Below, piece after piece: positions 35,803 to 51,540 of a stretch of 64,000 nucleotides of DNA (position 1 is the stretch's first letter; each line of letters starts with the position of its first letter). Where the stretch lies: positions 44,983,058-45,047,057 of the forward strand of contig CM049310.1 of assembly GCA_026874595.1 (NCBI GenBank), in the 5' to 3' direction. Source of the stretch: Sipunculus nudus. Its lineage: Eukaryota; Annelida; Sipuncula; Golfingiida; Sipunculidae. The position numbers were made by a program, and so were the translations under genes. Under the pieces are notes generated by a model that searched no databases, had not been told where the DNA came from, and was given only the letters and a program-made list of their open reading frames with translations.

Positions 35803-38800
35803 CCCATCTTAACTATTAAAAGGATATCATTTAACAAATTGGAGCTGGCTGGGAAAAATAAGAATATGTCATGTAATACACAGTTATCATCATATGTTTC
35901 TGGGAATGTATAACTCCTAAATCACATTCACCCTAAAAAACTAATAAATTTATTTTTTCCAAATACACTAATTTCTCCTATTGTTGAATATGTAGTTCAG
36001 AATATGCAGGTGAAAATGGACCTAAAGGAATTGCTTAGCTCACATTTAAAACAATCAGAGATAAAATAAACGACTATATAATGAAATACATGCCTCAATG
36101 AGAACACAAAGTGGATAAAATATGCAATTCCTATTGTTAATGTAATGGTAGAATTATGTAAAATGAGCATCAATGTCAAAATTAATGAGGACTGTTTGCA
36201 CTGTCGATGTCTTTCACTCAAAATCACAAGTGTTCATACATCCCTCATCTAGTCGCTCAATCAACAATACATGTGATCTTTTTGAATTCTTGAAATCTTA
36301 ACATAAGAAAAAAAAGTTACTTAAGCTTTATAAACAGTTCATATGACAAGTTTAGGTCAGGGCTGTATCTTTATTTATTAATAGCAATTGTGTTTCATCG
36401 AAACGATGATACAACATGCAAATGTTTCAGTAACTGTATCGATGTGGTTACTCTCCCGAGGCAGCGGAAAACTTGTGCTTCTAAAGAAGCACCTGATTTT
36501 CACACTGCCAGCTTTGACTGTTTATGATATATTTAGACACCAGATGGCGGTTCCTTGTCCGCTAAAATAAACGTGCATATGATGTGACAAGCAGCAAACA
36601 GATGCCAATAAACAAACACTCAACAGGCATCCTGGCTCCGCCCAAAGCTGGGCTTCAAGCGCTGCTTGAAGATAGTACTTGGTCAAATTTAAATTGCTCC
36701 CTCTGCATTCTCGCATCATCGACCGATTCGATTATGACATTATGACTGTGTTAGCGTAGCTATGTATCTGTTGTCTGCAGAACTGAAACCAGCCAGCAAG
36801 GTGTGCAGGCAGCCTTTGTTGTTATGGGGGCGATGAGCTGTCACTCAAAATGAAATGAATATGATTGGCTCCATGTATTCCTCGCTTGGCTGTGTCTTCC
36901 AACACAAGGTCTCATCTGATAGGACAAAAATACAGTGCTCCCCTCTGGTGTAGCAATTCAGGATACGAGGTCATAACAAACAGCGCTTACGATATAGGTA
37001 GTGGCCTATAGGTAAAGCGCTGTGTAAAGAGCGTACGATGTGGTGTATTGATATGTTTCCATATATCAGTATAATGAACAACCCTAGTGTCCTATGACCT
37101 TATATTTTTGTATTTGTATGAACAGGAAATATGTCTTTATAATATATCACATATGACTGGACATTGAATGGGGAACAGGAAGCATTTCGTCTGGCTCAAG
37201 TTGTTTTGTTTTGCACCTGCCTGCCATTCCTTATGATTTGATGACCTTGCAGATCACACTTGGTCAGATTATCAACTACATATCCTATTCAAAGAGATCA
37301 CAGGAGATTATGAGAATATTGCTTAACATCTCATGAAATCTTCAGTATCTGACTTGGCCTATGCTAGACTGGCTGATACTGGTCCTGATTTAGTGCTATA
37401 TCTGGTGTACTTCATTGTTTAGAGCACCACTGGACTGTTTCCACCTGGAACATGGTATATATCTGTATATGTTTCATTGTTTATATCTCCACCGAGCTGG
37501 TCCGCTTTCAGACCACCTCTCCAAGTGGTGACTCAGCATCTGGACAATGGGGGAAGACCAGCACCACTGGTTAATCCTTTCTTCTGGTGCACTCAGGACT
37601 TACTTAACACAGTATGACTATCTCTTGTGCTTCATGCACTCTTATCGGGAACCATTATTTGTTTTACCTTCCCTGTGGATTAGACTTACATATTTTATAA
37701 ACATATTTACCACACTTTGAAGGAGATGCATTTACTGTACGAGTGCAAAACAAGATGGCTTTATGTTCTCTACCAATTGTTTTAGTTAAAAACAGTTTTG
37801 TGTTTTCTTTTATTTGTCATAAGTAGCTGTATTTACACTAAAGAATATGTTGCAGCTTATAAAATATACAGCCAGCTAATGAAATATATTAATAAATATA
37901 ATATTATAAATATATGGGATATAATAGGAATAAATAATGGGTTTTATCATGTTGTAGGTTTTGGATCAGATGGAAATAGTTGAATCCCCAGACAGTTTAC
38001 TTTTATTTTTTACCAATTTAACCCAGATCTGAAATCGGAGCCAGTATTTCAGAGCAATACAATAAGCTTTAAAATAATTTGTGTCAAATGGGGAATATTT
38101 AATTATCAACCATATCATGTATGCTAAGTGTATAGCTATATTCCTCAACTGGAAACCATCCAGGCTGATATTTGGATTACATTATATGAAAGGATTATAG
38201 AATAGAAGAGATTTGGTAGTTCTAGCCATGAATGACAAACCTGAAGAAGAAGAATATCAATTTTGGGCAGAGATCCAGCTGGCTCATTCATATATTGGCA
38301 TTCAGCTCCTGAACTCTGAACTTTGAGTTCACTAACATGATCAAGTATAGAGAAGTGGTGTTGAACAAAATGAAACTAGTGCACCTGTTCAAAGGTGCAC
38401 ATGATGGAATACACCCTGTATAAGTGGTGTACAGTGTGAAATATACCATGTATGATAGGTTGAAATCGCTTGGTGTACCGCATTCAGTGTGAATGTTTTG
38501 GTGATGCCTTTCTGGTGAAATGGAAACTAGCTAAACACTTTTCATGGTAGATTATTTAATGTTCATTTATATTTGTTGTATATATTTATCACTTTGATGA
38601 ATTTATTTCTGCATAGGTGTAATATATATCATCACAGTTACTGATTTTCTGATCAAGGAACCTTTGATTTTATCTGTTTATCTCCCTAATTGTACATACA
38701 TTGAAACAGGTGATAAATATGTTAAGAACTAATGTAGTATGTCTCGTTATTATCCAATTGGTGTAGCATTGATGTTTTTTGAATAAAAAAAAAATATGGT

Positions 38801-39890
38801 ACAACACATGTTTTATTCAGCGGTCAGTCATTATTTGGTAGCATTTATAAGAATGATTGCAGTGTGTCTTTTACCAATTTATGTTGCAGTTGCATTTTAT
38901 TTGTTTACTTGACCTCAATAATTGAACTTTAAATGTAGGGTAGAATAGGACTCTTGTTATCAATTGTTATAAATTATTATTAATTCTCAAATATCTTGGA
39001 ATATATTTATATGGTCCCCTTGCTTTTGCCGCTGTATAATTTTTTTGTAAAGTGTGTCCCACAATAATTTAATGTAAAAAATATGGGCAGGTGGCTGATG
39101 AGGTATGTTGCAAATTCATATGACTCAGTATTAAAGCTAATTTATGAGTCATCTTTTCCTCTTGCTGTGACATCTGCTTGATAACCACAGTTGTTATATT
39201 CCGTAGAGACAGGTGAATGTTGTATACAGGTAGCCAGGTATTGTTAGCATAGCAGGAAATTATAGTTTCCCTCAGACTGATTGCCTGGGCTGATCATTGG
39301 CTTGCCTTGTGGGCAGCTACTGAAACTAATTGAAAGGGAGTTATTGAAAAACTCGCAGTGCTCATTCTCGCCAGCTCTGGCTTTGTTTGCCACTGAATCA
39401 TAAAGGTTCATTACTTCGTCACACAGTGTACCTGAGTACATGGAAGGGTTTGTTCCATTACATTTGATACATATGTTGCCAATCATCCCCTGATCTCAGT
39501 GACCCATTCCGAGAGATTTGTCACACCCATTTACTGATCCTCTTCCTGGTGCATGCTTACATTTTTAATTGAATTTGAGTATTATAAAGAAAATATGAAT
39601 GTGCATGAAAAAAAAAGACTTGAGTAGTCATATATACACTTAGATCTGCATCTAAATATATAGCCACCTTGTGTTTACTCATTTTTTATGATACAACAAC
39701 CTGTGTTGCTTTGTTTTTGGTCAGTTTTATAGAGATTACCAATTTACCATTACTAATACCAGTCTCCTATTTGTAATTATTTCAGAAAGTGGACAGTGAA
39801 ATTCAGCTGCAAAAAAAACTTGTACATAATGTTATTGGCTGAAAAATAAAAGGGTTTTCTCAAAGATGAATGTTCAAAAGGTCTCTTGCC
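35803..39890. other. Intronic sequence, no gene recognised
   Basis: 36400-37030 is less AT-rich and has a hairpin CTTCAAGC GCT GCTTGAAG (36653-36671). It could be a regulatory segment, but I see no exon. The remainder is AT-rich. Confidence 0.45.
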
Positions 39891-41070
39891 AGGTTTACAG
39901 CAGGACAAGCTTGTCCCACAGGTTGGCATGGAGAGGGCAACAGTACAAGTTGTTGCCTAGGTAATTGAAGGCATTTACTTCCCCCACAGGTTTTCAAAAA
40001 GTTATAGAGAGAGCAGCACTATGAGCTGGCCCCACAGGATTTTATGGAGAGAACAGTTGTATGACCTGGCTCCACAGGATGTTATGGAGATAACTGCTGT
40101 ATGACCTAGCCCAGGATATAAAAAAAATCATGTTATGGAGAGGACAGCTGCTTGGCCTGGCCCACAGGATATTATAGAGAGGACACCTACATTACCTGGC
40201 CCCACATAATGTTATAGAGAGGAAACCTACATTACCTGGCCCTACAGGTTTTTATGTATAGGACATCTGCATTACCTGGCACTACAGATTGTTACAGAGG
40301 AACAGCTGCTTGACCTGGTCCCACATGTTACAGAGAGGACAGCTGCATTACATTGCCCACAGGATTTTACAGAGAGGACAGCTGCATTACATTGCCCCAC
40401 AGGTTTTTACAGAGAGGACAGCTGCGTTACATTGCCCCACAGGTTGTTACAGAAAGGACAGTTGCTTTACGTGGCCCGACAGGTTGTTACAGAGAGGAAA
40501 GCTGCATTACATGGCCTGACAGGTTGTTATGTATTGGACAGCTGCATTACCTGGCATTACAGATTGTTATAGGGGAACCGCTGCTTGACCTGGTCCCACA
40601 GAATGTTATAGTGAGGACACTTAGTGACTTACATTTCCTGGTCCTACAGGTTGCTACAGAGAGGACAACTGCATTAAATGGCCCTGCATGTTGTTATGGA
40701 GAGAACAGCTACTTGACCTGGCCCCATAGAATGATAAACTTATAGATAATACACCTACATTACCTGGTCCAACAGGTTGTTACAGAGAGAAAAGCTGCAT
40801 TACATGGCCCCACAGGATGTTATGGAGAGGACAGCTGCTTGACCTGGCTGCACAGGGCGTTATGGACAAGAGAGCTGCATGACCTGGCCAACAAATAATT
40901 AGAATGACAATTTGCCCCACAAGTTTTCATGTTGAGCACAACTGCTTAATCCAGCCTCACAGTTTGCCTTGAAAATACCAGATGCTGCAGCTGGCCCCAC
41001 AGGTTCCATTGGAAAAAATGCAGGAGAACCTGACCAGATAGGCAGCCATGGAGAGGACAGCTACACAGGT
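39891..41070 (+). repeat. Minisatellite, 40-bp period, about 29 units
   Basis: The unit is close to GTTGTTACAGAGAGGACAGC plus TGCATTACCTGGCCCCACAG. In the best-preserved part AGAGAGGACA starts at 40371, 40411, 40451, 40491 and 40531, exactly 40 bp apart, and less regularly to both sides. Since 40 is not a multiple of three, the open frames across it (40289-40519, 40353-40745) are periodic artefacts, not genes. Confidence 0.92.
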
Positions 41071-41365
41071 TATTTTGATCAATCCTAATGAAGAAAGATC
41101 ACAAGTCTGAATGAAGATACTTCTGTATCAGCCAGTTAAGCAGACTTTTGTAGACAATAAGACTGCTTGAGATCATGGATAAGGTAGCAATACCTTGGCA
41201 AATCTGAATGTTAAATCTAGTGATATATTTAAATTATGCATCACTCAATCTGACACTGAATATGAAAGCTTTCAGAGCCCTCAGAAATATTACCAGAGGG
41301 CGGGCAGTCATTGAAAAGCTTTATTCATTTGCTGTTAAAGGTCAAAGGCTGAGCAAACATAACTA

Positions 41366-41668
41366 ATGGCAACTGTAATGGATGGATGTCTGTGCATCAC
41401 TGAGGCCCGGAGGAAAGTCAGTGGAGGGTTCTTTTCACTGAACAACAAGATGGGACAGTTCCTTTATGGTGCTCACTTGTACCTTGTCCTCAGCTGATCA
41501 CACAGGTATTGTCAACTCTGCCAAGCACCTGGCCAACCTGTATACCTCATTGATCTTGCAGAAACTAGAATCTCCTGTCTCTTGTGGAGTGGTTACTGTT
41601 TGTTTTGAGGATGAGGGAAGAACACTGACCTACAGACTGGAACAGCACTGAGCCACTGCTACTCAGCT
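41366..41668 (+). pseudogene. LAMTOR5 (HBXIP)-like processed pseudogene candidate
   Basis: LAMTOR5 is a small subunit of the lysosomal Ragulator complex, about 90 residues with a roadblock fold. Here three frames in succession resemble it: MATVMDGCL to KVSG from 41366, VLFTEQQDG from about 41428, and TLSSADHTGIVNSAKHLANL with LESPV and VCFEDEG to a TGA at 41651. The pattern follows the family order VLCTD.QG, GTLS..H.GVIS, then P.VCLE.DNG. It needs at least two frameshifts and has an insertion near PVSCGVVTVC, so it cannot make the protein. No introns are visible, which suggests retrocopying, though no poly-A tail is evident. The match is by eye from memory of the family and could be chance. 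Confidence 0.38.
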
Positions 41669-41670
41669 GT

Positions 41671-42038
41671 AGTATTTAAATGTACTTGACATAAGCACAC
41701 AGCACTGGATGCAAAGCAGCACTTAACACTAGCAAAGTGCAGCTTGTAAACCCAGATATTATCTGGTCAGTGAAAAGTTAATGCACAGTACAGCTCCTCT
41801 AATCTTGCCACCTTTACAAGAGTGTGTCCTATCGTGATACCCATAATATATTTAAATCTAATATACTTTGAAGTCATTTAAAATTAACTTATACATTAGT
41901 TTCAGATAGATTCAGCTCAGACAACAAATCATAATAAAGATTTGTAATTTAGCATGTAAATTTCACATCAGATCAAATATTTTTTTCTCAAGATTTGTGA
42001 AAATCTCATGCCAGAGAAAATATGCAGGTTAATTATTT
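41671..42038. other. Intronic sequence, nothing recognised
   Basis: No gene or clear repeat. Confidence 0.5.
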
Positions 42039-42790
42039 TTAGCTCAGCTGACTATAAGTTATACTGAGTATAAGTCATCTGAGCTATAGTCATGGTCCTT
42101 TGTCTGTCATCAGTCCGGACATTGTTAAAAAGGCACGTTTTGGTCTACAAAACCATTAGGTCTACAAATCTAAAATTCAACATAGGGCAAGATGTCCCAA
42201 GTTATCCTACCAAACCCAAAATTGGGTCACTGTGATTTCATTCATTTGAGAAATTAAGCGAAAACCTCCATTTTCCATAAAAATACATCAGAACTATATA
42301 TATTTACCTACTTTACATGTTAATGGCTGAAAGTAGAGTATCTTTATTAAAGATGTAACTATATTGAATTTAGATTTAAATGTATACTAGATATTAGAGA
42401 ATAATTTATTAGATACTAGATATTAGAGCATAGTAAAAATTTTAAGTAATTTGCATAAATGTAAAAATCAGTACCTTAAATTTTGCTCAACTTTGACCAT
42501 GGCACATTTTCTTCCTGTGAGCACGGTTTAATTTTTTACAGCTTTTACACATAAGGATGAAATCTTTTATAAGCTTACATTTGAAAGCAATTGTTCAAAA
42601 CTGTAGCTTTTATTCAAGTTTTCAACCACCATGTCGAGTATTGTTTACATAAGGCCAGCCCACAGTGGTATTGCTGATTGCTTCAGCCCTCCCCAAGCTA
42701 TTACATAACTCACTTCAATTCTGATGAGCTAGCCTTTCTGAGCTAGGTTCCCCTTAAATTATAAAATCTGGTTTATACCTAGCTCCCTAA
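42039..42790 (+). mobile_element. Hairpin-bounded family D, truncated copy
   Basis: Opens with TTAGCTCAGCTGACTATAAG, with an internal insertion in the hairpin, then AGTCATCTGAGCTATAGTC. It keeps one unit of the family D body (GATGTCCC, GGGTCACTGTGATTTC, CAACTTTGACCATGGCACA near 42489). No (CCGT)n expansion and no tail hairpin are present. Confidence 0.75.
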
Positions 42791-45445
<2,655 letters not shown>

Positions 45446-45561
45446 TGTAAAGAACCTCAAACATGTTACTGGTATTTTGATTTCCTCAAACACTAATCAT
45501 CTCCATTTGAAATCAAGCTGTATGTTCTTCCAGTTATATTGTTAAAATTTAGCTGTCATTT

Positions 45562-48500
45562 TTAGCTCAGCTGACTATAAGTCATCTGAGCTATAGTCGT
45601 GGTCCATTGTCCGTCGGCCGTCCGTCTGTCTGTCCGTCCGTCCATAGATGTGGCAAGTTTTGAAACCGTAAGACCTAGGATTCCAAAATTCGGCATAATA
45701 TTAGATGTCCCCAAGATCTCCTACCAAGCTGAAAACTGGGTCTTTGCGACTTCGTTCCTTTGAGAAATTAAGGAAAAACCTCAATTTTTTATTAAAAACC
45801 TATTTTCACACTTCAGGACGGCCTCATATCAAAACCACTCATCGGTTTTTCCTCATATTTACCATAAATATTCTTCTATATATTTCCTATGTACATGCCA
45901 GAAATTATGTCTGTATTATATAATTTTAAAAAGTTATGGGCCCAAACATAATGCATTTTGTAAAAAATCAGGAAAGATATTTGTTCACTTAACACAAAAC
46001 ATGTTAAAGCTATGGACTTTTTTCCAGTAATATAACTTTAATTAATCAAAATTAAATTGTATACCCAAAATTAGATCAAAATCTTTTAAATTTTTTAAAA
46101 TATTAACAAAAATAAAAAATTGGTACCTTAAATTTTGCCCAACTTTGACCATGGCACGTTTTTTTTCTGAAAGTACTGTGGATTTAATTTTCACAGCATG
46201 TTTTTGTTAGCATTTTGTCTGATAACACCAAAAATTTTAAACCAGTTGATCAAAAACTGTAGATTTTATTCAAGTTTTCAAGCACCATGTATTATATTGT
46301 TTACATCTTGCAAGAAATCATCTCCCCAGCTTCAGCTCTCAGTTCCTAAAATTTGGTATACATTTAGATGTTTCCAAAATCCCCTACCATGCCAAGAATT
46401 TGGTCACTAGGACTTAATACCTTCAAGATATTAATGAAAAACTTCATTTTTCCATTAAAAACCCATTGTTACACTTCAAGACTGCCTAATATCAAAACCA
46501 CTGATCTGACTGTAATCATATATAATATACATATTTTTCTATACATTCTCTATGCACATGCCAAAATGATGTCAGTATTGCGTAATTGTTTTAAGTTATG
46601 GGCCCAAACATAATGCACTTTGTAAAAAATCAAGAAATATATTTACTCCCTTAACAAGGGGATTGCTGAAGCTAGAGATTTTTTTGTCAGGGATGTAATA
46701 TTATTTAATCAAGATTCAATTGAATACCCGAAATGAGCTCTGAATTTTTCAAATTTTATAAGTTATTAATATAAATATATTAGTACCTTAAATTTTGCCC
46801 AACTTTGACCATGGCACGTTTGTTTCCTGTGAGCACTGTTGATATAATTTTCATATCATGCACACATAAGGATTTCAGCTTTGTAGTTTAGAAAGCTGAC
46901 AGGAATTGGCCAAAAATTGTAGCTTTTATTAATGTTTTTATGATACCATGTCAGACCTTGGCTCTCTCCAGCCCCTCTTGAGTCACCTGTATGTTGACCT
47001 TGTTGAACTTTCAGCAAATTATGCATGCTTGAGGTGAAACATACACTGGGGCAGCCACGCAGCTTATGGACAGCCACAGTTGATCCAGGTGTCCAACCCA
47101 ACTCATCTAGTAGTTTTGACCAACAACATAACAGTAAACAATAAATTAATAATTTTTTATTGGTTTTTAATAACAAATTAAAGAAAAATAGAAAAGGAAT
47201 TTGTTAGTGTATAATAACAGGAAATTAACTTGCAGTTACTGATGATATAAGAATCTTGTATTGATGGATAGAATGTCACAATAACACCATGCAGTCACCT
47301 ATGGTATTTTTCAGTTCAATTTTAATGAAAAAAAAGTAAATCATATTATTCATTACTAATCATTAGGGATCATATGAAGGAAATTAATGATAGACAAAGA
47401 TGCAGTTGATAATATTAATCTAGATTTCTACTGTGTCTAGTGTGTACATTGATGTGAAATTAGTCCAAAATGAATATATTACATTTATTTTTTTTAAAAT
47501 ATAAATAAAAGCCATAAAACCAGATACTTACCATAAAAACTGGTGTATAAGTCAAAAAATTTATACCTCTATTTATCAATTGAGAAAAGCTACCTCGGCT
47601 TATACACCAAAACTTACAGATGAAGCCCTGGATAGACCTGGAAACTACGATTTACCTGTGTCACGATGTCAAAAATGGTGGCCAATGGGAGATTGAAGTT
47701 ATTATATTATTGTATTGTCTTTTTTAAATCTATTAACAATATTATTATTAGCATTCAAATATTGATATAAACAACAACAAGAAACAAAAATGTTCAATTT
47801 TTTATTTGTTCAAGTGACATTCAAGTCAAATTAAAACATCTCACTTACCTTCACATCCTCAGTCGGAATGGTCTCAACCTGTCCCCTACTTTATTTGGCT
47901 AAAAATATTTTTTACCCCATTTTTGATGCAAAAAATCCACCTCATCTTATACACTAGTTTGTCTTATACATCAGTTTTTACGGTATGATCATTATTTAAA
48001 TGTGTGAATTTTGTATATTCTGGATTCTCAACATCATTGTTTGGTGAAAACTGAATAAATACCAGACATGGTGGGAATACTTTGCAATTGTATTTAAATA
48101 CAAATATGAATATGTACTCCATTATAAAATTTTTTGCATAAAGAATGGGAATTAAGGTAAAAATGAAAGTATATGAATACCAGTGAAAATACTTTCAAAA
48201 TGTATTCATGAATGCATTCATGAATATATTCTTTAATATTATTTTAATGATCATTTCAGTTATATTTCATTTTAAAAAATCATACGATTCTCTTATTATT
48301 TTAAATAAAAATTATATTTGGGACAATATTTGTAATTTTTTTTAATAAATAGTTAAACTCTTATATTATATGTTCTGCTTATAAGTTATATTGCCAAGTC
48401 AAAATCTGTGTGACAATAGTTCTCCATTTGTTAATAAAATAAATGAAATCAATCCTCTTCTCTGTCTCCAAAGGTACTATCAAAATCATACATAAGCAAC

Positions 48501-48617
48501 AACTCGTAATACAGCTTATATTTAATACCACACAAAACCAGCATGTGCCTCATTTTAATTTCATATTTTTTTATCATATATAACAGCTGAGCGCCATGAC
48601 CCATAGGTCCCTTGTTT
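45562..48617 (+). mobile_element. Hairpin-bounded family D element, complete copy
   Basis: The head hairpin has 13-bp arms AGCTCAGCTGACT / AGTCATCTGAGCT (one mismatch, ATA loop). It is followed by a (CCGT)n-type tract (about 45597-45645). The body is a dimer with about 662-bp period: CAACTTTGACCATGGCACG occurs at about 46139 and 46801, and the TTAGATGT...CC-CTACCA segment at 45703 and 46370. The tail has CAGCTGAGCGCCATGACC, a GACC/GGTC hairpin and CCCTTGTTT. It carries a nested TA-flanked element (47531-47983). No protein is encoded. The same element recurs at 61541. Confidence 0.8.
47531..47983. mobile_element. 453-bp TIR element inserted at TA
   Basis: Ends CCATAAAAACTGGTGTATAAG and CTTATACATCAGTTTTTACGG are inverted repeats, flanked by TA (47529-47530, 47984-47985). 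The homologous copy at 61541 has the empty site ACTTATGATC, with a single TA (63546-63547). This fixes both element boundaries and a TA duplication. Partial copies of the terminus recur internally (CTTATACACC near 47600 and 47950). No transposase is present. TA targets are characteristic of the Tc1/mariner group, among others. Confidence 0.9.
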
Positions 48618-51540
48618 AAAGTATTAGGATAGAATTTTTCCCTGATATTGTAATGTATTTTTTTAAGTTCAGCAGGTGTCTGAGATGAACAAAAAATCCT
48701 TTTGCATCCATTTTATCTGGACCTGTGTTTTATCCTTTCTTCATGTTTCATTCACTTAAGGACAAGAATAATGATTTTACCTAATCTCCTCTGAAACTGC
48801 ATCAGTAAACAAAATAAGTTTTTTTCTTATTGACTGAAGGAAATTCTTTACCATCAGAAAAAGTCTGTATGTCATGGTGGACTGTTATTTTGTTCATGAG
48901 TATTGGAAGCTGCTAATGTAAGACATGGTGATTACTAGAAGTTAGTTTTTTTGCTGCATATCTTCTTTAGTTTGACAAAACCTTTTGTATCTTATCTCTA
49001 CAAAGTAATTTTAAAATCAGAAAGAAAACTGAGAAAAAGATTATGTGATTTAAGAACCTGTATTGGTGACAAGACATGGGTAAATACTGTAGTATTGAGA
49101 GATAAAATTGGGTATGCCGGAAGGCTGTAGCTTGTAAACTTCTTCTAGTGGGAGTCAGGGTTTTGCCAGCAGCAAATGAGACAGTGCCTGGGTCTTGCCA
49201 GGATTGATGTTTGATATTGTGGTAGTTTAGAACCGAGTGGCAAGAAATTTGCGGAAAAGCGAGCGAGCAGCTACGGATGGAATGGTGCAGTTGATCCAAT
49301 TTGTTGCGGGGATGAGTCACTGGATCATGGCGGCACAACTCTGGCAGGATGCTGTCAGGTTATTCCTTTGTGGAAGCAGACCATCATTTTGACTTAATTC
49401 ATTAAGAAGACCGTGGCCTTGTGGCTGGTTCCTCATCACCTTGCCGAGTAGTCCATTTGTTTTCTTGATTTGCATGAGCCCCAATCATGTGGGTACTGCT
49501 TTAATTACAAAGGGCAGGCAGGCTGCGTATATTTGTCTGCAGTATTTGCCTGGTCCAGTAATGTCCTAAACCTGTATATTCCCACTTACTATTGATCTGT
49601 AAACTATCCGGGACAAGCTTGATGGAAGCCTTAGGTACAGCAAGGGCAGTATGGTGGTCCAGTGTTATCACACAGATGATGTCCAGTTTACACATATCTA
49701 TGTCTCATAACCACAGTTATCATGTGCCTGAAGTTCTGATTTATTTCCTTTCCCAGGGAGGCCAGGGGTTATTTTGCCTATGATTGTTTATAGTTTAATG
49801 AAATTTCAAGAACGTGGTAGAATAATCAGTCCTTGGTACTTTGGGAAGAACTTACTTTGATCTAGTAGATCCAGGATGGTTTCTTCTCTGTAATGCTTCT
49901 GTCATTTTCATTTATCTTTCCTTGAGTATCACAGATCCAAAGAGTCACATACTCTTAAGTGTAAATGCTCTTTTGAAGAAAATTCTGACAGAAGATTTCA
50001 GTAACTTACACTGTGACGAAATGATTTTAAAAAATGTGTATAATTTAAAGGATTCAATACCATTATGAGATAGGACGTTTCTTAATCACAACTCTTGGCC
50101 GGAGTCCTTCCTTCATATTAAGGGCTGCTTTTGTTCAAGAGCTCATATTTGGTCAAACCATAGAGATGTTGCACTGTGACATGCTTATATCTCTAACCAC
50201 ATGGCAAAGTTTGATAACTGCCCAAGAGATTTAGTCATACATGTAGTCTGAGACTACTTTTCAAGTTTTTAATATAAAAACATTAATGACGTGAAAAGAA
50301 TACCAACGGCACTGCCATTATGTGCATAAGTAATTTTTCTTTTGATGACAAGACATGTTTACAAACCAATTATATCATATATTTTTATTTTTTAGTCTGT
50401 CAAAATATATATATTTTATTCATACCCAAGCTAAACATATGTAAGTATTAATAATTGTGAATAGGCTGCTTAAAAATACATCAAATATTATTTGTATGAG
50501 GAGTAATATTTCATCAATAACCTGTTGGGTAAAAGTGCACAGACACAGACAGATTTGATGGTTGACAGAAATGACTTGATAATGGATGGTGTTGCAAGGA
50601 TGCTGGGAAGATGTAGAAGCATAGCATCTTCTTGTTACTGGTGGATAAAAGGCACTTACAGAAAGTGCCGCAGGACAAGTTTGTCACTGATGAGAATAAA
50701 TAAGCCACACTCGCAATTTTGTCCAATTATCCTTCAGATCCTGAAAATATAGTTGCCTGGCAACCAAGATAGATACTTGTCAATATTAATCACGGAAAGG
50801 CTCGCAGGTAACTTCTTGATGTTGAACAAGGACAGTATTGAATGCTCTTCAGACTGCCCTCCTGAGCTCTGCTCACGTGAAGCTGTTAAGGTCACATGAC
50901 ATGAGCTTCCAAAGCTTATGATGGTCTGATGTCAGACTTTTTATAATGTCTCAGGATGTCTTCCTGTAGTGGCACAAGGATTGCTTCCTACATTTCTTTT
51001 GTATTTTCTGATCTCTGTCAGAAATGTTGTTGCATCCAATTTACAAAGCAGGTTTATAACAATGTGCTTAAAAACATCTTAGTTTTTAGTGGGCAACAGG
51101 TTTTCTGCTGAAAAGGTTTCAGGTTTGGTTTAAGTAATATGCTGGACACAGGTAGTAATAAATAAATATATGTAAATAGACAATGATGGATTAACATACA
51201 AGTACATCAGCCATGGCACAAATTTTATGACAAAGGTTACAAATTAATCTCCAATAGATTTAAGGTTAAACAAGGTTCATCCAGGTAGAAGTTCAGTGAT
51301 CATTTGAATTGATTCTTTTAAACACTAGTAATTTTGTTTACCCAGAGATTATTTTGACAATAAATAAATTTTTACAGTGTAACATGTAAAACTCAACAGT
51401 GGTGCACTATTGCACTTCTTTTATGAAAACAGATTAATAGAATTTTATTTAAATATATAGTGAATTCTAAGATGAAATACCACACTGTCTGTTGGTTTAT
51501 TAGACTGAATATTTAATCCATTAATTTAAATGTGGTATAA
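48618..51540. other. Intronic sequence, no gene recognised
   Basis: Several open frames of 60-123 codons (longest 48967-49338 minus) carry no recognisable domain. Composition is more balanced near 49100-49760. Confidence 0.45.

Noticed and set aside
40289-40745. Repetitive protein frames across 40289-40745
   Set aside because: The DNA period is 40 bp, not a multiple of three. The repeated peptide only appears because units shift frame. No start context or splice support.
39891-41070. CRISPR-like array
   Set aside because: There are no unique spacers between conserved repeats. The whole unit repeats in tandem, and the genome is eukaryotic.
45562-48617. Classical Helitron ends (5' TC and 3' CTRR, A/T insertion) on the hairpin-bounded elements
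   Set aside because: The visible ends are TTAGCTCAG and CTTGTTT, and insertion flanks are too AT-rich to decide. The class is left open.
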